From: Sinorhizobium sp. RAC02
GTDB taxonomy: Bacteria; Pseudomonadota; Alphaproteobacteria; Rhizobiales; Rhizobiaceae
NCBI RefSeq assembly: GCF_001713395.1
Contig: NZ_CP016451.1
Coordinates: 194,556-258,555, forward strand
Length of the DNA: 64,000 nucleotides
Direction of reading: 5' to 3'
Part shown: positions 17,963 to 26,239 of the stretch, piece by piece
Numbering within the stretch: the stretch's first letter is position 1
How the letters are laid out: every line of letters begins with the position of its first letter
Translations under genes and position numbers: made by a program
The notes under the pieces: model-generated
Told to the model about the DNA's origin: nothing
The model's input: only the letters and a program-made list of their open reading frames with translations
Databases searched by the model: none

Positions 17963-19465
17963 CTACCAGGCAAACTTCAGTTCCGCTCGGACGTAGTTGC
18001 TGTCACGGCCTCCGGCATTGCGAAGCGTCGAACCTACCTGGTAGTGAACTGCTTCTACCGAGCCTGTAAGATTTCGGTTGAACCTGTAGTCGGCCCTCAA
18101 TTGAACATAGGCGCCCGTCCAAGGATTTCCCCCGCCTGCGGTCCCGGCAACCGGGACGCTCGGCAAGGTATAAACGGCGTCGTCCGTCGTCTGGCGCCAA
18201 AGCAGACCGACGCCTGCCAGTAAGGTCAGGTCATCCATCGGCTGAACGGTGATCGAAGGCTTGACGTGGATGAGGTTGGCGTATCCGGTATGCCCGCCGA
18301 GCGAGAAATAGACTCCGTTTGGAAACAGCGGATTGAAGGTGCCAAGGGTGCCATCATCCGCATCCCGATCACCTGACGCCATGTCGAACTGCAGACCGAT
18401 CCTGGGCGACCAGGTTACCCCTTCAAAGGTATAGCCGGTCCTCGCCCCCAAGGCCCATCCCACAATGTCGGCCGAACCGACCTGCCCGACCTGACCCATT
18501 GCTTCCGCGTCCCAGTCGAAACCGCCATGCGTCCCGGCCAACCGGATATTGAGCACATGCCGTTCCTCCTCGCCCGATGCGGTCAGGAAATTCGCATTAT
18601 TACGTTGGTAGAGCGCGTAATACGCGGAAGCCTCTGTCGTCGGGGACAGTTGTCGCTCTACCCTGGCGCCGCTGAACCGCAGATCGCTGCTTGATTGATC
18701 ATCGAAAGGGTCGTCATCCCGATACTGGACGGGCTAGCTGACAAGACCATAGAAGCGCCATATCTCCGTTTCCCACCCGGCCCAGATCGCGTCGAACGAC
18801 TGGCGGACATTCGGCCCGTCACGGGTCGAGACAAAACGTTCCAGGTCGAACGCGAAGTCCTGCCGACCGATCCTCGCAATAAACGTTCCCGCGTAAGTTT
18901 CCTGCGTATACCCCATGAATGCGAGGCGAAGGTCAAATCTGTTTGCATCGTTGGGGCCGACTGCCGTCTTGTCGAAGGCGCGCACATCTTCAAACTGCGT
19001 AAACAATTGCCAGTTTTCATTCAGGTGTAGGTCGATATGAAACTGCGCACGCTGCAACCCGTAAGCATCCGTTGGGTTCGCCGCTACGGTTCCGAACGCC
19101 GGCGCATCGCTGGTTTCAATGATTTCCCGTAGATTGAACCCTAACGAAATATAGCTGTCGGGATTAGCGGGAAATAACGGGATGTATTTAAGGCGATCCA
19201 GCGGTTGCGTCCGCAGTTCTGCATCTGCGAGAGGCGACCAGTCCTCTTTCGAGCGGTCGGGTTTCATCACGGGCCGATCCGCCGCATTTGCATCGTCGTT
19301 GGCGAAGGCAAGCCCGTGCTCCATCTGAGAAAGGGTGATGAGAGCCAACGATAAAACAAGCCTCCTTGCCCAGTGCGTGAAGCCAGTTAGGTTCGGCTGT
19401 CGCCTCCTGCATCGGTCACCGGCGGCGTGCCATTGGGTACCTAGATTTAAGTTGATTAATCCCAC
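17963..19465 (-). pseudogene. Alginate-export-type outer membrane porin with one in-frame TAG
   Basis: One continuous minus-strand frame encodes an N-terminal signal region (ARRLVLSLALITL...GLAFA), then beta-strand-rich sequence typical of the alginate_exp porin family (SLGFNLREIIETSDAP, QRAQFHIDLHLNENWQLFTQFED). It ends at TAG 18734-18736 after FYGLVS, then continues in the same frame as PVQYRDDDPFDDQ...FSGARVERQLSP through the last strands to FAW at 17963. A C-terminal aromatic residue fits an outer-membrane barrel. Only the TAG (probably CAG originally) breaks it. The start is uncertain: GTG 19465 is the longest choice and lacks a good ribosome binding site. Confidence 0.75.
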
Positions 19466-19574
19466 GAGGATCGTTTTCGGTAGTTCGATGCGGTACTTTC
19501 GGAACGACGAGGATAGATGGATCGTCCGTAGTATTCCGGTGCCTCCATCGGTTTCCTCGATGTCCCGGCCATGA

Positions 19575-20234
19575 CTAAAGTCCTGCTGGGGCGTTCGTCA
19601 CCGGTGTGTTAAGCAACTGCTGTTCCCACAAGTAGGCGATGCCGCTGCCAGCCATGTGAGATATCAGCACCTCGGTCAGTTCTTCGACATGCTGGGTGCG
19701 TGCCCAGTCCCGCTGCCATTCGCTAGCCAAGGCCATCCACGTCATCATGTTGACGCCGGCTGCGATCATGCGCTGTATGGCGACCTGGTGAGACTCGACG
19801 GAGCTTCCCCCCGATGCGTCGGTGATGACGGTCACGTCCCAGCCTTCGCCAGCCGCCTGGATTGCAGGCATCGCAACACAGACTTCCGTCCAGAGGCCTG
19901 CGATGATGAGTTGCTTACGCCCGGTCGCCTTGACGAGATCCACCACATTCTTGTCTTCCCACGTATTGATCCAAGTCCGGTCGATCACTTCCTGCCCCGG
20001 GAAGACATCGGTGATCTGCTTGAAAAGCTTACCGCCGCGATCGGCAATGACACTGGTAAGGATCGTCGGAACATCGAAGGCCTTGGCCACCTTGGCCAGC
20101 GCAGTCGTGTTGTTGACGACAGCCTGAGGATCATGACTATTAACGTTGGTCAGCTGATAAGGCTGATGGTCGATAAGGACGAGAACAGAATCTTCGGGAC
20201 GAAGGAGAGAATCTAGGCCGTTACGAAAGGTCAT
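19575..20234 (-). CDS. Isochorismatase-family cysteine hydrolase, YcaC-type (copy 1)
   Basis: A 219-residue hydrolase closely following E. coli YcaC: VLVLIDHQP with D22, RTWINTWED with arginine where many relatives have lysine, and GLWTEVCVAMPA with C119. Members are cytosolic hydrolases of poorly known substrates. The sequence is about as similar to copy 2 (39572-40234) as within-family duplicates usually are. It is divergent from the LysR gene at 20374, with site C 113 bp upstream of its ATG, so LysR control is likely. Confidence 0.9.
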   Translation of the reverse strand: MTFRNGLDSLLRPEDSVLVLIDHQPYQLTNVNSHDPQAVVNNTTALAKVAKAFDVPTILTSVIADRGGKLFKQITDVFPGQEVIDRTWINTWEDKNVVDLVKATGRKQLIIAGLWTEVCVAMPAIQAAGEGWDVTVITDASGGSSVESHQVAIQRMIAAGVNMMTWMALASEWQRDWARTQHVEELTEVLISHMAGSGIAYLWEQQLLNTPVTNAPAGL

Positions 20235-20347
20235 GGATACATCCTGTATTGCAGGTTAATAAAGCTTCGTTCGAGGGCGTTCGGAAAGCCATCCGCTACG
20301 AACGTGCCATTCTCTCTTGTGGCCCGGTAGTCCTCGGTTGTGTCATG

Positions 20348-20368
20348 CTGTGTTGCAGGAAGGGGAAC
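20348..20368 (-). promoter_or_regulatory. Repeated 21-bp operator-like element, site C
   Basis: On the minus strand, GTTCC (20368-20364) and GCAACACAG (20356-20348) match the element fully. It is 113 bp upstream of the YcaC-type hydrolase and overlaps the AAGGGGAACG ribosome binding region of the divergent LysR gene (start 20374). Occupancy could therefore activate the hydrolase and repress LysR translation or transcription. The regulator assignment is inference from position. Confidence 0.7.
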
Positions 20369-20373
20369 GCGAA

Positions 20374-21300
20374 TTGCAAATTGAGGATCTGAGGATATTC
20401 GTCGAGGTTGCTGATGCGGGAGGGGTGTCATCAGCAGCGGCGCGGCTGGGCATTTCCAAGTCGATGGTCAGCCGACGGATTACCCAGCTCGAGGCGGAAC
20501 TTGGCGCACAGTTACTGGCAAGGACGACCCGTGGTATAGCGCTGACAGAAGCAGGTGCTACATTCAGGGAGTACGCGGCCCGGATTTCTGCCGAACTGGA
20601 TGTGGCGCGGGAAACGATCCTGCCTGCCGGTGAGCTTCGAGGTCGCATGCGCGTAGCCGCACCACTATCATTTGGCCCGACGCATTTTGCTCCGGTCCTC
20701 GCCCAGATGGCGCGCCGATACTCGGAACTCCATATCAGTTCGTCCTACACCGACCGCTTTGTAGATCTCGTAGGAGAAGGTTTCGACTGTGCAATTCGGG
20801 TAGGGTATTTGCAAGATTCGAATCTCATCGCAAGACGTGTCGGGCCGCTGTATGGTAGATTCGTTGCGAGTCCAGCCTACATCCAGGCGTACGGCGCTCC
20901 CGAACGACCGGAAGATCTTGTGAATCACCAGATCGTGATGCGGGAAGCCGAGACTTGGCAATTCATGGATGGCGAAAGAGTCGTCACGCTGCGCCCTCAG
21001 GGACGCTTTGTAGCCGACAACGCGGTATCACTGATGGCAGCTGCTCTCGAGGGCCTCGGGGTGGCCCGTCTGCCGGAACCGCTTGTAGCGGATCATATCT
21101 CGTCGGGCGCACTGGTGCCAGTCATCACGGGTTATCCAATCCCACCAGCCGGCATCTTTGTCGTAAGGCCACCTGGCCAGTATTCATCCCGAAAAGTGAG
21201 AGTCCTCACGGACATGCTCATCGAATGTTTTGGCAACCCGCCTGTTGGCGATGGCGCGCTGAACGTCAGCAGAGAAGACGACCCAACGGCGCAAGGCTAG
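20374..21300 (+). CDS. LysR family transcriptional regulator (paralogue 2)
   Basis: A 308-residue LysR regulator starting at TTG 20374, which aligns with the first residue of its sisters (QIEDLRIFVEVADAGG) and follows AAGGGG by 8 bp. The helix-turn-helix is SSAAARLGISKSMVSRR, then ARTTRGIALTEAG and the effector domain. It is divergently arranged with the YcaC-type hydrolase in the usual LysR target layout, with site C between them. Close paralogues are at 10318, 36521 and 37501. Confidence 0.9.
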   Translation: MQIEDLRIFVEVADAGGVSSAAARLGISKSMVSRRITQLEAELGAQLLARTTRGIALTEAGATFREYAARISAELDVARETILPAGELRGRMRVAAPLSFGPTHFAPVLAQMARRYSELHISSSYTDRFVDLVGEGFDCAIRVGYLQDSNLIARRVGPLYGRFVASPAYIQAYGAPERPEDLVNHQIVMREAETWQFMDGERVVTLRPQGRFVADNAVSLMAAALEGLGVARLPEPLVADHISSGALVPVITGYPIPPAGIFVVRPPGQYSSRKVRVLTDMLIECFGNPPVGDGALNVSREDDPTAQG

Positions 21301-21559
21301 TGTAAAAAATTCGAAGTCGACCGGTTCGCTTCCGGTTGCTGGTCCAGCGTGTGATTTGCGGCGTCAACATCGTCGCGTATTAGCAGAGCCAGTGATGGGG
21401 AGCGGCTCCGTCAGGGTTTCCGAGGGTTCCTCGTTGAGAGTATCCCTCCTGAACTGGTGCCACGGGTATTCCCGGATCTTGATGACCCTGACCACTTGCC
21501 ATAGGAAAATCCGTCGGCGTACGGCGATAGGCGTCGTCGTAGCCTCTGCAGTGGGCATC

Positions 21560-21745
21560 GACGCCAACTGATGTCGTCGGAGATGATGCCGAAGTCAGAT
21601 TCCAGGAACTCCTGAAGTAAGTTCGCGATCACGGCCTGCGTACCTTGCCCAAGCTGATCGACGACATACGACAGGCTGGACACGACCACGTCGGACTACA
21701 CGAAGACCGCTGTCCGACGAGATCGAAATCCAGTTGCCCTACTCA
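21560..21745 (-). pseudogene. Possible remnant of a molybdopterin-dependent oxidoreductase
   Basis: Minus-strand frames in this gap give GNWISISSDSGLRV and, one frame over, YVVDQLGQGTQAVIANLLQEF. Together they resemble the segment around the VExGQG motif in isoquinoline 1-oxidoreductase beta or xanthine dehydrogenase large subunits. No start, no further domains and at least one frameshift are present. If real it is a short decayed fragment; the similarity is limited and I hold it loosely. The rest of 21301-21781 shows nothing else. Confidence 0.3.
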
Positions 21746-21781
21746 CCTGTGTGCGCTTATCTGGTGTTACGCACACCGGAG

Positions 21782-22216
21782 TTACCGGGGGAGTGGGTTC
21801 GTCGTCGCGAACGAGTAGCGCGCGATCTTCCACGTGCCGTCATCGCCTTGATGGAAGATGAACAGTTCGTGGTTAGCGTCGGGTACGCGTTGTTTGATTG
21901 CGTTTACGGTGACGTGCCCGTTCGAACTCGTCCTGACGAACGCCCATTTCGGAGCGACTTGCACAATCTCCTCGACCGTCAACTCGGTGTCGAAGGTAAT
22001 CATCTGAAAGATGCCGCTGTAAGCAGCCCGGATTGCATCGTCGCCGACCGCCGAAGGGCTGTTAGGAGCCATGAAGACGCCGTCGGCATCGAATACAGTT
22101 AGCACCGTGTCAGTATCCGAGGCGTTAAGGGCCGCCTCGTAGGTCTGCAATACCTTCTCGATGTCAGCCTGGACTACATCAGCGGTTTTGCCTGCGGATT
22201 TCGCGAGAAATTTCAT
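21782..22216 (-). CDS. SnoaL/NTF2-like protein (SgcJ/EcaC family)
   Basis: A 144-residue NTF2-fold protein beginning at ATG 22216. ADIEKVLQTYEAALNASDTD and VLTVFDADGVFMAPNSPSAVG are the typical helix and cone opening, and KIARYSFATTNP the closing strand. Family members include polyketide cyclases and many orphan enzymes or binding proteins. It lies between two other leftward genes' regions and probably has its own promoter in the about 215-bp upstream space. Substrate unknown. Confidence 0.85.
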   Translation of the reverse strand: MKFLAKSAGKTADVVQADIEKVLQTYEAALNASDTDTVLTVFDADGVFMAPNSPSAVGDDAIRAAYSGIFQMITFDTELTVEEIVQVAPKWAFVRTSSNGHVTVNAIKQRVPDANHELFIFHQGDDGTWKIARYSFATTNPLPR

Positions 22217-22432
22217 AAACCTGCATCTCTTTCTTGTTTCAATTGGTTGTTTTGGGCTTTGTATAGCTTCCGGTTTTGCGGGTAATAAGAGGGTCTTGAA
22301 GCTGTCGCCGTTCCCGAACGCCGCACGCCGTCGTGGCAATAGGTTAGCGGCACGCAGCCGCGGCGACTTGCCCCGGCCGCGCTAATTTCGCTTTTTGTGA
22401 GACAAAGCAGAGGAAGAACCTGACCGCTAAGT

Positions 22433-24241
22433 TCATTTCGCCTCGTAGTAGCTGCCAAAGTATTTAATGGGCGACCAAGCAGGAAGAATCTCAGGCAGTT
22501 TCGGTGATAGATCGCTATAATCCTGCGCACCGAACACTACCTTGCCGTCCATGATAGTCAGAACAGAAGAAACCAATTTGATCTGATCTTCCGGCACGGC
22601 GAAATAGTCCCGGTCGAGCACAACGAAGTCCGCGAGATTGCCCGGCGCAATTAATCCCATTTCGGATTCGGTATCCATGAACCATGCTGCGCCTCTGGTG
22701 AACAGTTTCAGCGCTTCGGCGCGGGAAAGACGATTGTCCTTGGCCAGAACTTCGGATCCCGACACGGACTTCCCGGATACCATCCAGCTGATGCCAACCC
22801 AGGGGTTGAACGTGGCTGCACGGAAGGCGTCGGTGCTCATAGCCAGCGGAATGCCGCTATCCACGAGCTTGCGCAGACGCGGGGTCTGCAAAGCTACCTC
22901 GCGACCATGGCTCTTGATGAACGCGTCACCGTGCAGCGCCATTTTCGCATCAAGGGCGATACCGCCGCCCAGCTTTTTGACCCTTTCGATATTCTCCGGA
23001 GTAATGGTCTCAGCGTGTTCGAGGCTCCATTTCAGACCATCCAGCGGGATCTCTTCGTTCAACTTTTCCAGAGCGTCGAGAAAGGGTGTGATGTTCTCAT
23101 TGTAGCTGATGTGTTCGCGGAATGGGATGCGTTGTTGGACCAGCTTCCGTACATCCTGCTCAACCAGCTGTCGCATCTTTTCAGGCTCGATGACGATCGC
23201 CGGACGATCGAAGTTCTCGTGATCGTGCACTTCCGCCTGCAAGACCTCCCCGGCCCCTCGATATTCATGGCCATGTGCAAGGGCAGGATGCAGGTTCTGC
23301 CCGGTGCTGATCGGCGCTGTCTTCGTGATCGCTTCGAGCTGCGCGTCCACCATGTTCATCGGCTTGCTGCCGTCGCCAAGTTGTAGGACGATAAAGGGCA
23401 TGCGCACGTTGAGAAGGTTGTCCCGTGCAAGCACGTCCACCGTCGCCTGCGGCTTGGGGTATCCCCACCGGCTGCCCGCATCGATGATGGAGGTCACCCC
23501 GAAACGGTTCAAACCGTGAATGCTGTAGATCAACGAACTCACTTCTTCGTCGAATGTAAGCTGTGGCACCATGGTTTCGAGGGCGACAAAGGTCCAGGTG
23601 TTTCCGTAGACAACACCAGTATACTGTCCGTGGCTATCCTTTTCAAACTCGGTATCCGGCAATTTGGGAAACCGATCGGTCCCCACGCCAAGGACCTCCA
23701 TAGCGCGCTTGTTTAAAAAGGCGTGGTTGTAGGCATATTGAACAATCAACGGACGATTAGGCACAGCCCTTTGCAATTCATCCGGCGTGGGAAGGCGGTT
23801 TTCCTCAAATTGATAGGGAGACCAGCCTCCGATCACTTTGACCCATTGTCCATCCGGTGTGCGTTCGGCCTGCTCGCTCAGCATAGTCAACGCCTCACCC
23901 AGCCTCGGCACGCCGTCCCACCGTATGTTGTAATTATAGCCGCTGTCGTTGAGGACGTGTGTATGAGCATCGCTGATGCCGGGAATGACCCTTCGGCTGC
24001 GCGCGTCAATCACCTTGGTCGCTGAATTCTTCAGACTGAGAATTTCCGCATCAGAGCCGACGGAATAGATGCGCCCCTTCGTAACGGCGAGAGCCGAAGC
24101 TTCGGGCTGCGCACGGTTGCCGGTGAATATCTTTGCGTTGAAAACGATCAGATCAGCGCCGGGCTGGTGCTGGGTCGTTTGTGCTTGAACGGAGGAAAAA
24201 GATGAAACCGTCACAAATGCGATAAGTATTTTTCTGATCAT
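22433..24241 (-). CDS. Exported amidohydrolase, YtcJ-like
   Basis: A 602-residue amidohydrolase starting at ATG 24241 behind GAGGGC. MIRKILIAFVTVSSFSSVQAQ is a signal peptide, so the enzyme is probably periplasmic. The metal site opens with SDAHTHVLN. Later blocks include WSLEHAETI (metal histidine) and MSTDAF with the conserved aspartate, then APGNLADFVVLD. YtcJ-like proteins hydrolyse C-N bonds of cyclic or amide compounds. It sits where the isochorismatase of a LysR module would be expected: 23 bp upstream is a vestigial isochorismatase N-terminus and further up is site D, so it may have captured that promoter. Confidence 0.87.
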   Translation of the reverse strand: MIRKILIAFVTVSSFSSVQAQTTQHQPGADLIVFNAKIFTGNRAQPEASALAVTKGRIYSVGSDAEILSLKNSATKVIDARSRRVIPGISDAHTHVLNDSGYNYNIRWDGVPRLGEALTMLSEQAERTPDGQWVKVIGGWSPYQFEENRLPTPDELQRAVPNRPLIVQYAYNHAFLNKRAMEVLGVGTDRFPKLPDTEFEKDSHGQYTGVVYGNTWTFVALETMVPQLTFDEEVSSLIYSIHGLNRFGVTSIIDAGSRWGYPKPQATVDVLARDNLLNVRMPFIVLQLGDGSKPMNMVDAQLEAITKTAPISTGQNLHPALAHGHEYRGAGEVLQAEVHDHENFDRPAIVIEPEKMRQLVEQDVRKLVQQRIPFREHISYNENITPFLDALEKLNEEIPLDGLKWSLEHAETITPENIERVKKLGGGIALDAKMALHGDAFIKSHGREVALQTPRLRKLVDSGIPLAMSTDAFRAATFNPWVGISWMVSGKSVSGSEVLAKDNRLSRAEALKLFTRGAAWFMDTESEMGLIAPGNLADFVVLDRDYFAVPEDQIKLVSSVLTIMDGKVVFGAQDYSDLSPKLPEILPAWSPIKYFGSYYEAK

Positions 24242-24263
24242 TTTGCCCTCTAGTGGCTGAGTT

Positions 24264-24347
24264 TTACAAGGTACGGTCAAGCGGAAGCAGGCGCCTTTCA
24301 GCGTGCACCGGGCTAAGAAGTGAGGCGAGGGAGTTACGGAAGGTCAT
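24264..24347 (-). pseudogene. Vestigial N-terminus of a YcaC-type isochorismatase
   Basis: A 27-codon frame from ATG 24347 begins MTFRNSLASLLSP, matching the MTFRNGLDSLLRP and MSFRNGIDSLLRP starts of the two intact hydrolases, then diverges and ends at TAA 24264-24266. The DNA upstream also resembles the isochorismatase promoter at 20235-20374. It reads as the leftover 5' end of a deleted third copy, now serving as a short leader in front of the amidohydrolase. Confidence 0.7.
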
Positions 24348-24467
24348 TTAATACATCCTCTGTTGGCTTTTCGTCGAAGAACGTCGCGAAGAGCCCCTTT
24401 TGAGAAATCCAGCCGCGTTGAGCGTGTCATGCCCCTTAGGTGCCTGGTAGCCCTCGTTCGTGCGACG

Positions 24468-24488
24468 CTGTGTTGCATGAAGAGGAAC
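24468..24488 (-). promoter_or_regulatory. Repeated 21-bp operator-like element, site D
   Basis: Minus-strand GTTCC (24488-24484) and GCAACACAG (24476-24468) match the element fully, 120 bp upstream of the vestigial isochorismatase ATG and 226 bp upstream of the amidohydrolase. The flanks resemble those of site C over roughly 50 bp, including CTGGTAG-CCTCG-type matches, supporting duplication of a whole promoter. Confidence 0.68.
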
Positions 24489-25161
24489 GCAAATTATTCT
24501 GTACGCCCGCCCGATAGCGAGGGCGCGATGAGCCTCGGCAAGAAAATAACGATCGGTGTTAGAGCAGCGTCAATATTTCGAGGTCGGCACGGGTCAGGAA
24601 AAGATGCAGTATGCGCGACCTCCGCCTTATCTGCGTTTCATCTATCATGACATTGCGACTGGTTCGGCCCATCAAGGACTCCGCCGAATTTTGAGGCACC
24701 ATTTGATTCGATTGCCTTCCGGCTCAAGCCGCGACATGGCTGATCGGCGTGTCGTTCCCCTTTGTGCAACACAGTTTCGCGCTTGCGGAGACTACCTTGA
24801 TCGAAACTGCAACGCTAAACTTGCTGCTGAAACCACTTTCAGGAGACGATATAAAGGTGAAATTGGCCGACCACCTGAGTTATGACAGAATGCCTCGGAA
24901 CCGGCTTAACCGTTGAAGCAGTGGTTCGTGTGACTGTTCCGGCTCGGCGTTAGCTTTTTCCTGCGCCTAATCGCTGCGGTGGGGGTCATCGGTCTCCCGG
25001 CGTTTGGGCGCTTTACAGAGGCTGGGACCGTGGTTTTTCTTGCGGCCCCAGCACGAACGGCTGACACGCGGACTATCGCTGCTCAACGGGGCTAACTGGT
25101 CCATGCTGCGAAGCGCTTCAAAAACCGTGCTTACCTTAAACAGATCCCAGAGAGGACAATC
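24489..25161. other. Long gap with site E and no convincing gene
   Basis: No family-recognisable frame exists here. A plus frame at 24556-24885 has no motif. After site E a short frame GTG 24857 to TGA (MKLADHLSYDRMPRNRLNR) follows CAGGAGA, but it cannot be judged. The region is probably scar tissue of a deleted LysR gene and other material. Confidence 0.4.
24754..24774 (+). promoter_or_regulatory. Repeated 21-bp operator-like element, site E
   Basis: GTTCC (24754-24758) and GCAACACAG (24766-24774) match the element fully and read toward the nitroreductase, 387 bp away. The N7 spacer differs from site F in no position, and the two sites differ at only one base overall. The long distance suggests a gene or segment was lost in between. 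Confidence 0.65.
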
Positions 25162-25761
25162 ATGACGACCAGCAACAGTCGCGAGTCGGAGTATCCGATC
25201 GCCCCACTTTTTCTTGATCGCTGGTCTCCCCGCGCCTTCAGCAATGAAACGATGCCGGAGAAGGATCTGCTGACGATCCTTGAGGCCGGTCACTGGGCGC
25301 CCTCCTCGTTTAACCATCAGCCTTGGCGATTTGTCTACGCGATGCGTGGTTCAGATTACTGGGACAATTTCCTCGGCCTGCTGATCGAGTTCAACCAGAG
25401 TTGGGTGAAGTCCGCTGCCGCTCTGTTCTTCGTCACTTCTCGCACTCATTCGGGCGAGCTGGGCTCTGCAGACCAGAAGCCGATTTACAGCCACTCCTTC
25501 GACGCAGGTGCGGCTTGGGCGTCCATAGCATTGCAGGCTCATCTGTCGGGCTATGAAGCGCATGGCATGACCGGCGTTAATTTCGACAAGGCGCCTGAGG
25601 TCCTCGGGATCCCAAATGGTTTCCGCGTCGAATGCGCAGTCGCCATCGGCAAGATCGGCGACAAAAACCAGCTGCCCAAGGGGATCCGCGAACGCGAAGT
25701 GCCAAGCTCGCGCAAACCGCTTTCAGATGTGGCATTCAACGGGATTTTTATTGTGAAGTAG
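25162..25761 (+). CDS. Nitroreductase family protein
   Basis: A 199-residue FMN-dependent oxidoreductase. RWSPRAFSNETMPEKDLLTILEAGHWAPSS carries the FMN-phosphate arginines typical of the family, and NHQPWRFVYA follows. The C-terminal part GIPNGFRVECAVAIGKIGD is the second FMN contact. AGAGAGGAC precedes the ATG. Such enzymes reduce nitroaromatics or quinones with NAD(P)H in the cytoplasm. It is the only intact gene downstream of site E. Confidence 0.9.
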   Translation: MTTSNSRESEYPIAPLFLDRWSPRAFSNETMPEKDLLTILEAGHWAPSSFNHQPWRFVYAMRGSDYWDNFLGLLIEFNQSWVKSAAALFFVTSRTHSGELGSADQKPIYSHSFDAGAAWASIALQAHLSGYEAHGMTGVNFDKAPEVLGIPNGFRVECAVAIGKIGDKNQLPKGIREREVPSSRKPLSDVAFNGIFIVK

Positions 25762-26084
25762 GGCAAAGGTCTTCCTGTCTCCCTCGGGCAGGCAGGGGGG
25801 CCTAAAGGAGTCGGATGAGGAGAGCGGAGCTGCCGTAGCCATGGCCGTTCGGATCAGACCTGGATCGCAACAACATGGAACCAGTACGCAACCGACCTCG
25901 CAAAACTGATCGCCTCGCTCGACGTTTGCGATCTCATTCACTTGGGTCCTTGACCGGCGGAAGTGAAGCCGCGCATTACATCGGCAGGGAACCACTGGCA
26001 GAACGATATCTGCAAAACAGTGTCGCCCAGCGCGGAACGCATAAAACCTTGTTATGCGCGACGGCAGGTGATAGCGCTTTGAAC

Positions 26085-26132
26085 ATGCATACTAATCCGA
26101 TCAACGTCACGATGATGATGCTGCGCTCGTAG
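26085..26132 (+). CDS. Met-rich leader peptide MHTNPINVTMMMLRS
   Basis: A 15-codon ORF starts at ATG 26085 and ends at TAG 26130-26132. Codons 10-12 (26112-26120) are three consecutive ATG, close to the stop. An AGGTGA is present at 26066-26071, somewhat far from the start. It lies about 35 bp before an intrinsic terminator and 107 bp before a methionyl-tRNA synthetase. The layout parallels the rhizobial trpL leader, which has three consecutive Trp codons near its end. Translation of this ORF is inferred. Confidence 0.6.
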   Translation: MHTNPINVTMMMLRS

Positions 26133-26135
26133 CGT

Positions 26136-26189
26136 GGCGGGTTTCGTGCGTGTTCGGTGCACCAGAGACCGCCCTTAGAGGCGGTTTTT
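26136..26189 (+). terminator. Putative transcription attenuator upstream of metG paralogue
   Basis: The terminator stem is ACCGCC (26168-26173) with GGCGGT (26180-26185), loop CTTAGA, followed by TTTT (26186-26189). An alternative partner GGCGG at 26136-26140, just past the leader stop, can pair with CCGCC (26169-26173) and would disrupt the terminator. A ribosome stalled on the three Met codons would leave GGCGG free; one reaching the stop would cover it. Pairings were found by eye and no energies were computed. Confidence 0.6.
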
Positions 26190-26239
26190 CTTTGCTAATC
26201 GCCTCCAAGGCCTTTTCCAGCTTTTGAGAGGATACTCCA

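Noticed and set aside
18734..19465. Two independent porin genes
   Set aside because: Both halves share one frame with only a TAG between them and match the two ends of one family; one interrupted gene is the simpler reading.
22301..22320. GCTGTCGCCGTTCCCGAACG upstream of the SnoaL-like gene
   Set aside because: Resembles the element, but the spacing is one base short and the central bases differ.
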